From Gonocerus acuteangulatus (lineage: Eukaryota > Arthropoda > Insecta > Hemiptera > Coreidae): 64,000 nucleotides of DNA. Below the pieces are notes generated by a model. The model was not told the origin of the DNA, made no database searches, and was given only the letters and a program-made list of their open reading frames with translations. This document shows positions 25,567-38,338 of the stretch, piece after piece (within the stretch, counting starts at the first letter, position 1; each line of letters opens with the position of its first letter). The stretch lies in the NCBI GenBank assembly GCA_946811695.1, contig OX328125.1, positions 47,091,395 to 47,155,394 of the forward strand, given 5' to 3'. Position numbers and translations under genes: made by a program.

Positions 25567-25803
25567 TGGAAGAGGAGAGGTAGGAAAGTATTGGACAGGA
25601 ATCAGCAATTAACTCTTGGAGCAGTGGGTTATAAATTACACCTCTAGGCGCCACGGGGTCATTAGGAGCTGTCCTCAGGATGCAGGCCTCTGTCATCGGG
25701 GCTTTATCCACAGCTACAAGTATATCATCAAACATCCGGATCTGCTTCTTCTCGTCAAACCATTCTAAGTAGGCTTTATAGTCTCTAGGCCTGTGGCCCT
25801 TCT
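25567..25803 (-). pseudogene. Unrecognised coding-like ORF fragment
   Basis: An open minus-strand frame preceded by a TGA reads RDYKAYLEWFDEKKQIRMFD, then DILVAVDKAPMTEACILRT and APNDPVAPRGVIYNPLLQEL. It is GC-richer than its surroundings and has protein-like amino-acid use, then degenerates into a low-complexity tail. I do not recognise the family. It could be an exon fragment of a host gene, a captured gene piece or a transposon ORF. Confidence 0.4.
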
Positions 25804-25940
25804 TTCATTCTATACAGATGGAAATGGAGTTGTTATGAAGATATATTCAGATGACTATGAATGGTAGGCCCCTTGATGTCAGTTACATTCGAGGGGAAGG
25901 AGAATTAGGAGAAGCTGGCTGGATGCGTTCGTATTGGTTA

Positions 25941-26129
25941 AGCAGGCTATACGCGGTCAGGCAGGCCTATCAGTTAGGCCTGAACAGGCTGCCTGTACAT
26001 GTGTATGTTCCGACCGGTCTGTCAGTTAAAACTGTTCAGGCGGCCGGAATATATACACGAGGCGACCCGCTTTCAGGCGGACTGTACAGGTCTAACTGAC
26101 AGGCTTGCCTGAATCGTGTGTAGCCTGCT
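25941..26129. mobile_element. 189-bp Harbinger-like MITE with TTA target duplication
   Basis: Ends AGCAGGCTA / TAGCCTGCT with a long imperfect palindrome inward ('ggtcaggcaggcctatcag' pairing with 'ctgacaggcttgcctga'). It is flanked by TTA at 25938-25940 and 26130-26132. A 3-bp TWA duplication is characteristic of PIF/Harbinger elements. It has no coding capacity, and its GC content is higher than the flanks. Confidence 0.65.
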
Positions 26130-26989
26130 TTAGATCATGTGCCTTGAGACTTGAGATAGTGAGGTTTGATGTTTTGTGCAAACAGAAATTCGGTTCAATT
26201 TTTTTAATGAAGGTGTATAGACAGAAAGGTGCCCTTCAATCCGCATTTCATCAGTATAAAGTTAGCAAAGCTTAATAATAAAACAAGAATGTTGTTAAGT
26301 TTTAGAGACGAATAGGTTGGGGAAGAGATAGGTGGGGAAAGAAGGGTTACAATTAAGATCGGATGGATTCGAGAGAGTGTAGTTGAGAATTTTGAGGTTA
26401 CAAATATGGGATTGACGTGTTGATTATTGAGGCTGCTCCAGGTGATGGTTATGGAGCTTTTCAATAATCCAGAGACGCGGAAGTTTGGGTCGTGGAAGAA
26501 GAAGTATGTATAAATTGTGTTTCGCTATTTGACTTTGCCAATAATTGGATTCTGGGATTATGGTCTAGAGCAACTTTTCTCAAACCTTTTTGGTGTACCT
26601 CCCACTTTAGAAAAAAAACTGAATACTAAACGCCTCCACCCACTTTGAGAACCAAAAGTCTTTACGTCATTTCAGCATGTTGTACACCTGCAGTTTCTTC
26701 CAGAATTAAGAGTTTCTTTCTACCTTCTTTGTCAGGAATCTTACGTGCATTGAAGTATAGGGAAGCCATTCGATGTTTTAACTAGAACAGCGAGCATTGG
26801 GTTCATGTAGACCTTTGAGGATCTTTAGCTCATGTATCATCAAACTTCAGACCTCGTTCCCTAAAATATCGACTTGACCTAAGCGATGTTGACGAACAAG
26901 TCGAAATACAGATCCTAAAACGGTTTTAAGGAAATCCGGATATGTGGGTATTTGTATTTGACAGGTTAAACAATCTAAAATATTAAATT

Positions 26990-28010
26990 AAATCACATAA
27001 GTTAAAATGGAAAGATGACTAGGGGTTGGGTGAAACTTGCAGGGATAAGAGTAAAGGAAGAGTCGGGATTTAAAGGACTCTAGGTCAGTGGTAAGGAATT
27101 CTATAGCGAGATGGCCCGAGTGAAAAATGATTTTTCGAATAAAGCTATAAGTGAAGGAATATAGAGATCGGAAGGACGAGAGCAGGTAATATAGGAGTGA
27201 AGGGAGAATTTAAATTCAAGGAGTTGAATGATATAATAAGGTATTGAATGTCTTGTTAAAGTACTGAGCCTTAGAAGAACTTGAGACGAAAATCAGGGTA
27301 AAACAAATTCAGCTCGTGGTAGACGTGCGATGTATGGGAGTCTCTGCAGATCCCGAGGATAAAACGAATGAAACAGTTCTATAGGCGTTTGGGTTTTGCA
27401 TCGAGATCGTCAAAAATTCCACCGTACACCAAACAACCACAGTCGAACTAGGGGAATAAGAGTGAGGTTACAAGAAGTTGGCAAGAGAGGTTGAGCTGTC
27501 TGCGGATGAAAAATGGATCATGTTAATCAGAAAGGGACCAAGTGCCTTATTTTGGAAAAATAGTGTTATTTACTTTCAGCTATTTAGTTGTTTCAAATGT
27601 TATTCTAAATAGAAACACCATGTAAATAGTTGGTGGAATATTGTATCGTTCGACGACAAAATAATTGAAAGAAGAATAATTAACTGAATCCTTAAAGGGC
27701 AATTTTCTCAGAACGTTGATACTGTCCCTTGGTTACTTCCCGTTTAACGTGGTCCAAATATGGATCCTTGTGAAATATGATTTTCCCGGTAAGATTTTCA
27801 TCAAATATGATTCCAAGGTTTTTAACTGATGTACAACATTTTATAGGGATGCTGTTGAGGTAAAGAGCTGGAAAAGGTGAGGAACTTATAAGGGATTGGG
27901 AACCTATAACAATAGCTTTAGATTTGTCAGGATTCAGGGAAAGCTTATTAGCTGCTGTTTATGCAATAATATTATCAAGATGTACTTGCAGCTTGCATGA
28001 ATAATATGAA
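26990..28010 (-). pseudogene. CR1/Jockey-type non-LTR retrotransposon RT C-terminal fragment, decayed
   Basis: On the minus strand the order is: AANKLSLNPDKSKAIVIGSQ; FPALYLNSIPIKCCTSVKNL; GIIFDENLTGKI; then, after a frameshift, FDCGCLVYGGIFDDLDAK, NCFIRFILGICRDSHTSHVY and LIALFEKSFFTRAISL. The LNPdKSk...SVKNLGiifDenL...fdyc..vy...CiRFI layout is the RT thumb and C-terminal region of CR1/Jockey-group LINEs. Several stops and frameshifts make it non-functional. It is 5'-truncated upstream of the YADD region. Confidence 0.75.
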
Positions 28011-28318
28011 CGTATTTTATAATGCTAAGAAAGTACTTAATCTCATTATCCTCAAGAGACCAAAAACGAAAATGACGTTGAATGGAAGCTTGTAAATATG
28101 TTGGTGAGGTACACAATTTTTTTAATATCAAAACACGGATATAACAAAATTGATAAATTTTAATCTGTTCTGAATATTTCTTTTTCTCATTCATTGACAG
28201 TACATTTGAATAAACGAGGCGTTGATAATCCTTTACATGAAATCATACAGCAGCCCGTGCGAGCAGGTCCTCCAGATGATACCCCGCGAAGCGAGATTTA
28301 GAGTGGGAGGGAAGGAGT

Positions 28319-28320
<2 letters not shown>
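28011..28320. other. Non-coding sequence before the (AG)n run
   Basis: No gene or repeat is recognised beyond the LINE fragment on the left. Confidence 0.35.

Positions 28321-28396
<76 letters not shown>
28321..28396 (+). repeat. (AG)n microsatellite
   Basis: About 36 uninterrupted GA dinucleotides within a purine-rich flank. It explains the Ser-Leu repeat seen in the opposite-strand frame. Confidence 0.97.
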
Positions 28397-28400
<4 letters not shown>

Positions 28401-28849
28401 TAGGGAGGCAGAGGGAAAGGGGTAGGATCGGTGACGCCCGCGACCAAGCCTCCTTTTTTTACCGTCTCGGGCTAAAAGGTCTAAAGCACATTGCCGTGTT
28501 CTACTAATGGAGCTGCCCTTCCTCGATATATAGGCCGGTCCGGGTAATCCTCGCCGGGACACAATGTCCTCAGGCTAATGAGCGGCGCCCCCGTCATCCG
28601 GGAGTCATCCTCCGCTTGTCGAGAGGATCGGGCCTGATAGGAAAGGATCGGGATGGTGGAAATGGCTCAGAACCTTGGCCTCTATTTGGGATATTATCTC
28701 TTTCCGGGAAAGCCTTAAAGCCTAAAATAAACCTAGCAATTGACACAAAGTTATATTTAATACCAGATCTAAAATGAACGCTACACTTCGTATTGTTCTG
28801 ATACCGGTTCCTAGGAAACCTTTATAGATTGCATGGGAGTATATAGAAA

Positions 28850-29090
28850 CTAATTTCGGGAGGGGCTGGAAGAATTTCGGGGGGGGGGAGCTGATAATCT
28901 TTTGGGGCTATGGAATACTAAAAATCAAGAACTTGGAATAGTTAGGCAATTAAAACGTTATTAAACCCAATAAAAACTATTTTTTGTTCTGAACAAAGTG
29001 GTCTTATTTAATTTATTTTTAATTTTTTATGATACATTTTTAACGATTTCGAGGGGGGTGCAGCCCCCCCCCTTATATACGCCCATGATA
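28850..29090 (+). mobile_element. Dispersed MITE-like repeat M, copy 1
   Basis: 'ggctatggaatactaaaaa', 'aagaacttggaatagtta', 'aacgttattaaaccca', 'ttctgaacaaagtg', 'tttttaacgattt', a G-run and 'tgcagccccccccc' occur in the same order as at 51130-51370. Both copies end near 'tatacgc.catg'. The G-run/C-run end could fold as a hairpin. No protein is encoded. Confidence 0.65.
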
Positions 29091-29329
29091 GATTGGCTAG
29101 ACGAAATAAAGATTACTGCAAGTCATTACAATAATACTATTTGGCCGATTAATTAATAAAGCCAAGGAGCCAAACATTTCTATCCATCGGTTATCCTTAA
29201 GCTATTCCTATTTTAAGTCCATCACAACACAAAGTAATACGAATTTAGCCTCGGAATGGCAAAGCCATTCTTCCTAAGAAAATTGCACTAGAAATCCAAA
29301 CTCTTGACATCATTCTCCAGGATTTTGGA

Positions 29330-30135
29330 AAAGTCTCCGTTATGTGCCCATTCCCCTTATTTCCTTTCCGGGGTTCTTCCTTTCTTCTCCTCTCCTTTCC
29401 TAATTTTTTTCCTCTTTCCTCCTTTTTATTCGATCGTTTTTTTTCTTCCCCTAGGAAGAATCTTAATCCTCCTTCTTTCCTTTCCTATATCATTCTGCCT
29501 TATTCCTTGCTATAATCACAATAAATCCAGTAGAGTCTCAGTGAGAAAGGGCATCAGAGACAGCCCGAGTCCCTTTGTGTTGTATTCCTTTCTAGGATCC
29601 TTTCCTTTCCTTCCATATGCTTGATTCTTTCGCCTTCATCCCTATCCTAGATGCTTCCAAGTTCTTACGTTTCCTAAAGCATTTCCCCTTCAATCCTTTC
29701 TCTGGATCCTTCCTCCTTCTTTTGCTTCTTAGACTCTTTCACGTTCTTCCCTTTAGTATAAGCCTTATGCCTCTTTCCTTTCCTGGATTGTCCCTCTTTC
29801 TCTCGTTTCCTGGGTCCTTCCTCCGTATTTCGTTTTGTTGATCTATCGCCTTCTCCTCTTTCCTATATCTACAATGTTTCTTCCCTTCCATAGATTCTGT
29901 CCTTTTTCATAGGCCATTGCACTTTTTCCCTTTCTTAAATGCTTTTCCCTTCTTTTCTTTCCTGGATACTTCCTTCGCCCATTTCGAGTATCTTACTTAT
30001 TCTTCATTCTCCAAGACACTTCCTCCTGCTTTCTTTTTCTAGATCATCCCTCCTTCTTCCCTTGCCAAGACCCTTCCTTCCTTATTTGCCTTTTCCCTCA
30101 CCTCCCTCCTTCCTCACTTGTCTCTTATGTTTAAT
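29330..30135 (+). repeat. Roughly 800-bp pyrimidine-rich tract
   Basis: The plus strand is overwhelmingly C and T in CCTTTC/TTCCTT/CTTCC-like words, with only scattered purines (notably a purine-richer patch at 29510-29575). Open frames here are Phe/Leu/Ser/Pro-rich artefacts of this bias. No exact repeat unit is evident. Such tracts can adopt triplex structures. Confidence 0.85.
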
Positions 30136-30230
30136 CCAACTTTCAGACAAACTCCTCCGTGGTTTCTCAGAATGTCTGAAAGAGAAACCTTACTATGTTG
30201 GGAGAGCTTGGAGGCCTTTGCCTTAGGTTA

Positions 30231-31060
30231 GGGTTGTTTGTCTTTCAGGTACCAAATAGGGATGTTTACAACTAACAAAGGTAACGATAATGTCTTTGGG
30301 GATCGCCACATTCAGACAGTGTTACTAAAAATAATGACTTGAAATGTAAAAATATTTTCCAGTGTATTATTTATTTATTGATCGGTCAGCAGACATGCTA
30401 ATCTTGTAACAAAAGAACACATCTACAACCACTAGAGTCATACTCCGAAACGTATTACGATACACTAAAATAGCAATCCTACATATCCGGCAAACAGCCT
30501 GTCTAATACTACATAGACGGAGAGTGAACGGAAGACGGGTCTTCATAATACAAGGCGTCAAGAAGTCATATTACCCAGACTACGTATCGGCCACTGCCGT
30601 GAGAACATAAAGACTAACAAGGAGAAAGCAACTTGCCGAAAATGTTACTCAAATCTCACAATAAATCATACTGACTGCCATCTAAGAAAGTACCTTGATT
30701 GACTTGACAGAACTCCTTGGATAAGACACCACATAGACCCAATGGTCAAACATTTAAAGAACATAGCCATTTACAACAGCATACATCATAATCATTTAAG
30801 TAAATAAGAACCCAAAATTGATGATTAAAGTGCATTTAACCCCAATTTAATGATATCTATTCTTTTAAGTAAAATGGTGTGCTAAACGACAGCTTTCTTT
30901 GCCCTTGATAGAAAAGTACCGAAAAACGTGAACTTGACTATGCGGTGGGGCAAGTAATTACTAATAACACAAAAAAAGGTATTCGTACGTCGCAATAGAA
31001 ATGATGAGCTCTCCCATTTCTCCAGAACGCTCACAAGTAAAATGTTAATCGATATAAGAA
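30231..31060. other. Non-coding stretch, nothing recognised
   Basis: Mixed-composition DNA at 30380-30760 (GC slightly raised, runs such as 'gagagtgaacggaagacggg') could be an old transposon fragment, but no motif supports a call. Confidence 0.35.
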
Positions 31061-31066
31061 AAATTG

Positions 31067-31222
31067 GGGGTCTCCTCGGAGTCTAGTGGCTAACGCCCTG
31101 AATTCGAGGGGGGTTCGAGCCCCGCCTGGAACGTTTAAAAGGTTCCATGCTGCGCCATGGATGTTGGCGCGAATGGCCCAAGCGTCAGTGCGTCGTAAAG
31201 AATAAAAAAAAAAAGAAAAAGA
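31067..31222 (+). mobile_element. Full-length tRNA-headed SINE with shared tail
   Basis: The head shows a pol III A box (tctagtggctaacgccc) and B box (GGTTCGAGCCC) about 35 bp apart. The shared 3' tail follows ('ggcgcgaatggccc' ... 'tgcgtcgtaaag') and then an A-rich end. The tail matches that of the 5S-headed SINEs at 38138 and 63868. The tRNA of origin is not determined. Confidence 0.75.
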
Positions 31223-31397
31223 GATTTCTACATCATTTAAAATACCAAATTGGGAATTGTGCAGAGAAAAATATAGCACATGAAAATTAAGTGAAAAAAA
31301 TGAAGTGTGTACGGAAACACGTTTTCGGACGATAAAATAGAGAGATTATAACCTCTAAATTATTTTTTAAAATGTGGATAAAATAAATTATTATTTT

Positions 31398-31482
31398 TTA
31401 ATGGTTCTTTTATCAATAATTAATAAAAGAACCGTTATAACAACAATAATTATTATTGTTGTTATAATGGTTCTTTTATATT
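31398..31482. repeat. Two adjacent short palindromes
   Basis: 'aatggttcttttat' pairs with 'ataaaagaaccgtt', and 'aacaacaataattattattg' is followed by its complement 'ttgttataatggttc'. Together they would form consecutive hairpins in this AT-rich stretch. Confidence 0.65.
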
Positions 31483-31793
31483 TACATTGTAGAATAAATA
31501 TTGATATGTTTAATGAAGTGTAATACAAAGTAAATGTACCTTTTACAATTTCGTGTGTGTAGTGTAGATATATTTTTGTTAGTTTGGCACGAATTCCTGT
31601 GAGGATTCGTTATATTCTAAAACCTACGTTAGAATGAATGAAATATAAGATTTTAAAATGATTTTATAAATTACACCTTAGCAGGGACTTTTATGAATTA
31701 TTTATAACTTGTACAAGTGGCACCGGTAATACGAGATTGGCTGGTTAGCGATACAAGCGCTTTTAATGTGGAGATCTGGTGTTTTGGTTTTCC

Positions 31794-31836
<43 letters not shown>

Positions 31837-31837
31837 T
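31794..31837. repeat. (AT)n-(GT)n microsatellite
   Basis: TA run followed directly by a TG run. Confidence 0.95.
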
Positions 31838-31839
31838 TG

Positions 31840-32830
31840 TGTTACCGGCAAAGTGTAGAATCCAGGCATTGAAAAGGATTTGGCATTAAAAAATACGTAC
31901 AACCCTAAATATTCACCCTTCTACTACTAATCCCCATTTTGTAAAACCCTTAGTGGTCGATAACGGATCACTTGTCGCTAGATCAGTTATTCTCGCCATA
32001 AGCTTCCTCTAGCTACAAACGCAGATTTCGACCATTATTATTCATACACGTGTGCAAATTGAATTCAAACACTTTCAATTTCCAATGTGATTGACATTTA
32101 CAATGGCAATCAATAAGTATGTCCGTTTGTGGCTTAGATTTCGGCACGCCATGTTTTTCACGCGGACATGTTGTCGCATGGGTAAACAATCCAGTGTACA
32201 TGTGTTACCTAACCAAAAGAATCGTAACTCCATTCCACCATATTGATATTGTTTTTATTTTTAATTGTCGTAATTAGTGAGCATTACTCATGCTCATCTA
32301 AATAGATGCGCCTTAAGAAATTTTAAAATAGATAATAAATAAATATTGTCATTAAGAAATAGAAAAAAGCTTCTAATTTAAATAATTGAGCTTTATATAT
32401 TGCTCTCATTAGTGATGTTATCAAGTTATTTTGTTTCTAATGATGTTTTATTTTAAATTGTATACTCAATTTATCAACTGATGGTTTCATTTATGCCTTT
32501 ACTTTTCAAAAGTGAAGATTTGACTGCACCATCTTAGTGCGTCGCGAGAATTTCTAATCCCTGGTGTCACTTGGAAAACTTGAAATAGGTCTACCATCTA
32601 CTATATCGCTCTACTAAAAATCTCGCTCTATCAGAGGGCTGGATTTGTAGGAAATGTAGTATGCTTTGGAATAGATACTTATTGATACATTACGATTTCC
32701 CAACCGGTTTCGAGATTTATACGAATACTAACAGTTACACGGCGTGCCATGCTACACCTACATTCTGCATCTAGAATAGCAAAAATAAATTAGAAACCAA
32801 ATAAGTAATATTAAAATCTAACAATGCAAA
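31840..32830. other. Non-coding stretch with a diverged family A fragment
   Basis: Mostly unrecognised. At about 32620-32720 the phrase 'tttgtaggaaatgtagta' ... 'gatttcccaaccggttt' is a reversed, diverged copy of the internal family A region seen at 5700-5830. Confidence 0.35.
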
Positions 32831-32834
32831 TCTG

Positions 32835-32915
32835 TAACTGTTCCGGTTCACAGTGTCGAACCCGTGACCTCCGAATCGTGAGTCCAAGACGATATTAACC
32901 TAGCCTAGGACACGC
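32835..32915 (-). mobile_element. tRNA-like sequence (SINE head or tRNA pseudogene)
   Basis: The minus strand reads 'gtcctaggctaggttaata' (A-box-like), a 'ggactcacgattc' anticodon-arm-like stretch and 'ggtcacgggttcgacac' (B box). The stems are not well paired and no SINE body is recognised, so a functional tRNA is unlikely. Confidence 0.5.
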
Positions 32916-32994
32916 CCCGGATCAAGATCTACATGTGTGCCAATTTTATTCAAAATCAGTCAAATCGTGTAGATTTGTATAAGGAACAAACAGA

Positions 32995-34141
<1,147 letters not shown>

Positions 34142-34300
34142 TGCAGTACCACCACCGTCCAGCCAAATCAATGTCAAGATATATATATATATATATATAT
34201 ATCCAACAAAACACAAGAAAAATCTAGTTGTACATTTGTCTTGTCAACGGTTATAGATAAAGCCTTGGAAATGGTTTTATTAATGTCCAAATACTAATGA

Positions 34301-35240
34301 AAAAGTCCGTCACGCAGGAGCTGCATAACTAAGCACTTTCCTCAGAATTTGGGTAGTGTAGACTGCTTTCCAGAACAATTTGCTTAAAATATCCTACATA
34401 AATAAAATAAAAACATGAATAGGTCTCTTTTAAATTTGTAATGAGTAACTGATCAATTATTAATTTGCTTCCAGAGTTATGTTTACACATGGTACCTATT
34501 ACACTACGTAATAAATACAAAAAACCTCATATTTTCGTGTTTTGATCTAACGCAGGAACAGGATACAGTCACTCTAGAGGCAGAAAGTGCTCCTTGCGGC
34601 GGCTTTGTGAACCTACGTCTGGCGGGCTTTTCTATTGAAATATATTACAAATTAAGCCCCCACTTTCCGATTGACCGAGTCAGCTCATTTTTAAAACACT
34701 TCTTTCTCATGAGTTACCCACGACGTGTACCGCGTTTCGTTACAATACAGCAGAAATTACGACCGGTATGAGTATATTAGGAATTTGGGTCCGGAGTAAA
34801 CCCCCCCTTCTAATGAACCGATTTAGTTCATTTTTTTATTTCACTTTTCTCTCTATATTACCACTACGAATACCAAGTTTCGTTGAAATATAACAAATAT
34901 TACGGTTGACATAGTCAAATTAGTGTTTCGGGTTCGGGGTAAACCCCCCCTTCCGGTGGACCGACTTTTGTGGTTAACGAACTCGTTCAATCGTTTGCTA
35001 ATTGAATGCTATATACCAAGTTTCGTGACGAAAAAACAAAAACTCTGGCCGCTATCGTGTTAACAGACACATATATATGTATGCATATATATATATATAT
35101 ATATAGATATATATAAATTTTAACGGGGGTCATTTTCGGTTTCTACTAGGTAGGATCGATAAAGATTTGAAGAAATTTTTCAAAAATTCTGTCATGAGTC
35201 CAACCTCAATAGCTACTTTCCTTCGGAGGAAAGTGCTAAA
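34301..35240 (-). mobile_element. Helentron-like (HINE) element, family B copy 2
   Basis: Inverted copy of the 13253 element. It begins AAAAGTCCGTCACGCAGGAG (hairpin GCAG-GAG-CTGC), then 'taagcactttcctc'. It ends 'gaggaaagtgctaa' at 35226-35239 next to a hairpin 'tttccttcggaggaaa'. An (AT)n block lies at about 35073-35115. Internal units with 'tttcgttgaaatataaca' and 'ggtaaaccccccc' are diverged tandem copies. Confidence 0.6.
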
Positions 35241-35820
35241 ATGTAGCGGGAAGCCTAGTCATGCAAAAACGATAGTATTACGATTTTCTTCGAGCGAATT
35301 TCGTAAATAAAAACTATGTTCCGGTGGAATTTGTCTGCCTCGACGTACTTGACCTTTCAAATCTAACAAAATATTTTTGTATCAAACATCTTTAATGTCA
35401 GGCCATTTTTGAACCAGCTTGATATAACAGATAGATTTTACAGATATGTTTAGTGTCTCCCAAAAGTAATCGGAAAAATGAAATTTTGAAATTAAGCTTG
35501 TAATTACTTATCAAAACTGCTATTTTTTTTAATAGACCAATAAAATACCATTTTAAAGGATTTAAACAAGCAAAAATGTGAGCAAAATAATTAATTTGTG
35601 TCAAAAAGAGAAGTAAGAATGTCTAAATCCTTGTCTGAACTTTTTCGTATCAACTTCGTTCTTACTATGTAGAAAATAGTCAGTTCTTGCCCTAACTTCC
35701 CCACAGCTGCATGTTTTACGTCAATAATCGCGAACAAGAGGTCGTACAGGCTAACTTCGATTGCGACCCGTCTGTACGTAGATTCTATGCGGGAGAAGGG
35801 CTGTAAATTAAAACAAAATC

Positions 35821-36050
35821 AGCCAAGAAACCAGCAAGGCTATTTCAATGGTGTCTGACATCATAAAAACATTTAAAACTGAGGATAGGTTAAAAAGTGA
35901 AGAGAAAACAGGGCGTCTTAAACTGCAGTTGAAGAGGTAACAAAGAAGAATTGTCCGAAAAGTTTTTCTCTGGCGTAGCTTTCTTCTCCATAGTAGCGGA
36001 GCTTCAAAAAGAAACTTGAACGAATGATTCCCAGAAATAATAAGGACACA
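35821..36050 (+). pseudogene. Tc1-like transposase N-terminal fragment (tentative)
   Basis: In one frame with an internal stop: KAISMVSDIIKTFKTEDRLK, EEKTGRLKLQLKR, stop, QRRIVRKV and SSGASKRNLNE. The pattern (helix, iIK.F...gR......tGR.k...., rrIvRkV, S...l...L) resembles the paired-like DNA-binding region of Tc1 transposases. The catalytic domain is absent. This is a dead fragment if the call is right. Confidence 0.45.
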
Positions 36051-36163
36051 TGAGGAGGTGGAGTAGCTAGGAAAAACAAAGTTTTTATAAGTTTAGATAA
36101 TAAGAAAAATTTGTCACTATAAAGTTATATTCGCAGAAAAACGAACGTTCAAATTATCCTTCA

Positions 36164-36840
36164 ACTGGTATCATGGGTCAAAAATGACCCGAAGGTTTCC
36201 GCTATTTCGCTAGTACTCGACATGTATGAAAGGCAACCCTACCATACTTCTTGTATTCTCATGACCATACCTGCTCTCTCTGTAGGTAGTCAGCCAGTAT
36301 TGACCTGATTCTCGGTATTAGTTCGCGTCGGGTCATGTTTGACCCATGATACTAGTCACATGCTTTTTTTTCTGCATAGTTCAGAAAACTTGTATATTTG
36401 TGTAACTACAATAGCCTAATAGCCCCTCAGGGGTTGTTGATGGAAACAGTTGTGAAAATTAAGACCTGTCTTAAGGAATATCATGAAGGGTGCTTGCTCC
36501 CCTCCTGGTCCTTCTCACCATCGGCCAGTCAGCCAAACAAGAAAAGAAGAGATGCTATTTGTGTGACTCCAAAAGTCGCAAAAAATTGTCAATTTATTGT
36601 TAACTTTTGATGACAAAAAGTGAAAATGAAATCTCTTTTTTGTTTAAATCATATTTTTCTAATCCTTGTATTTGTATTGTCAAGTTCCTATTTCTAAAAT
36701 TAAAAGATTACCTATGCAGCAAAATGTTAGAAAAATGTAAGTTTAAAAAAAAAAATCACAACAGGTTATTATATTATTTTATAAAAAAAATAAAAAAACA
36801 TAAAAACTCTGGGTATATTTTGACCCATGATACCACTAGT
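36164..36840. mobile_element. Inverted-repeat element with a third internal copy of its end
   Basis: 'actggtatcatgggtcaaaa' at 36164 recurs reversed at 36341-36356 (gacccatgatactagt) and at 36821-36840 (tgacccatgataccactagt). The arrangement suggests either a roughly 190-bp MITE next to a related end, or an element with nested termini. No transposase is recognised between them. Confidence 0.55.
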
Positions 36841-36849
36841 GTAACCCTG

Positions 36850-37864
36850 AAAAAGTGATACCAGCTAAAGGTTAAACAGCAGTGATGTGGGGTAACTCCA
36901 ACTCATCAAAAAGCTTTCATACATTTCAAGTGAAGATTTATAAACTGTAGAATATTTTAATAGCTTCTCCTTTTTTTATATTTATATGCGGGGAGGGGTG
37001 TTGTATTTGCATTATCAAAATTATTACAGAACATGAGTTATAAAAAATAATGCATTTAGAAGGAGCTTAGCGACACCTCTTGATGAAAGGTGGAACTAAA
37101 CTATACCTTGGAATCCTCCTAGATAGCGTTCCCCTTCCAGTATGTAAGTTCTTGGAACGGGAAAAAACTTATTGTGACTAAAAAAAAGGTTTTACAAGTA
37201 CTTTTAAATCTGGAACATATTTTCAAAGATTTTTGTTTTATTTATTGTTTATGATACTAAGCTGATACTTTGATTTGTTTTAGAACTTCTAGTAATGTCC
37301 ATGGTTTTAACCATATATTTAATGCTACATAAATTTCCTTTTATTTCATATATTATATCTTATGTTCTACAAAGAGCTATAGGTAAGCATGGAGGAAAAC
37401 CTTGAAATAAGTAGTTAACCAAACATTGCAGCGGAGGTAGATCGAAAAGATGAAGAAATTTATAAAGAATATAAAAATGTATAAAGAACCTTTTTTTTTA
37501 AACTTTGAAAATCTTAAAATATACCAGCCATTATTTACTAAACACTTGAAACTATTCATACTGCATGTCAAAGCAGCTGTGCAACCTACTCAAAATATAA
37601 ACTTACAGACATACGAATATTTAAATTTAAACATACATTTTATGATAGTAATATCGTATGTAGACCTGATATGATCGCGTGACTGTATTAGTCTTTTTAT
37701 TTAACTTTTTTGGCGTTTTACTAAGAGCCTAATACATTGTTTATGCAGTTATTTTTATTCTAAGTTAACAACTGCAGGAAAGAAAAACCCTACCACTCCC
37801 TAATTTTCTTCTAAAGAGAAATCATTATGAAAATTTCTTGTAAGAAGTACATTATCAGTAGTCG

Positions 37865-37895
<31 letters not shown>

Positions 37896-38120
37896 AAAAC
37901 TCAACCCTTTAGGACATTAACGCCATTACTCTGTGAAGTGAATAATCTGTGATGGTTGTAATCATCAAAGAATATTCCCTAATATATACATAAATTTCCA
38001 TTATAACATATAATTATATATAATATAATAATAATATAACACGAGTCTGATAATGCTAGTAATTATTTTTAAATGAATTGAGTCAGGAGCCTTTCTCTTC
38101 AATGAGCAACATATCATTCA
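36850..38120. other. AT-rich non-coding stretch
   Basis: Chance ORFs only. A 31-base T run at about 37866 may be the poly(A) end of a minus-strand insertion that I cannot otherwise delimit ('ggacattaacgccattac' follows it and resembles the shared SINE tail). Confidence 0.35.
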
Positions 38121-38137
38121 ACTTCGGAGGTGATATT

Positions 38138-38338
38138 TTTTTTTTATTATTTTTTTTTTTTTTTTTACGGCGCATCAACTATTTCGCTATTAGCGCCGGG
38201 CTATCTACAGGTTGCCACCCTTTTCTAATACCAACAGCACGTGGTCGGTCACCCATTCAGGTACTGACCACGCCCGACGTTGCTTAACTTCGGTGATCTA
38301 CGGGAACCGGTGTATTCAACGTGGCTATGGCCGTTGGC
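38138..38338 (-). mobile_element. 5S-rRNA-headed SINE, full length, 13-bp target duplication
   Basis: Read on the minus strand, the head 'gccaacggccatagccacg' ... 'tcaccgaagttaagcaacg' ... 'tcagtacctgaatgggtgac' is a diverged 5S rRNA gene including the internal promoter region. It is followed by the tail 'ggtggcaacctgtagata' ... 'cggcgctaatagc' ... 'gttgatgcgccgt' and poly(A). The 13-bp direct repeat CGGAGGTGATATT flanks it exactly (38125-38137 and 38339-38351). This is a clean SINE3-type insertion. Confidence 0.88.

Noticed and set aside
28233..28562. 109-aa minus-strand frame with a long Ser-Leu repeat
   Set aside because: Artefact of the (AG)n microsatellite.
29304..30226. Three consecutive Phe/Leu/Ser/Pro-rich plus-strand frames resembling membrane proteins
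   Set aside because: They arise from the pyrimidine-rich tract; hydrophobic content is a direct result of base composition.
38180..38338. Possible genuine 5S rRNA gene
   Set aside because: It carries a SINE tail, poly(A) and target duplication, and is diverged from insect 5S; it is a retroposed copy.
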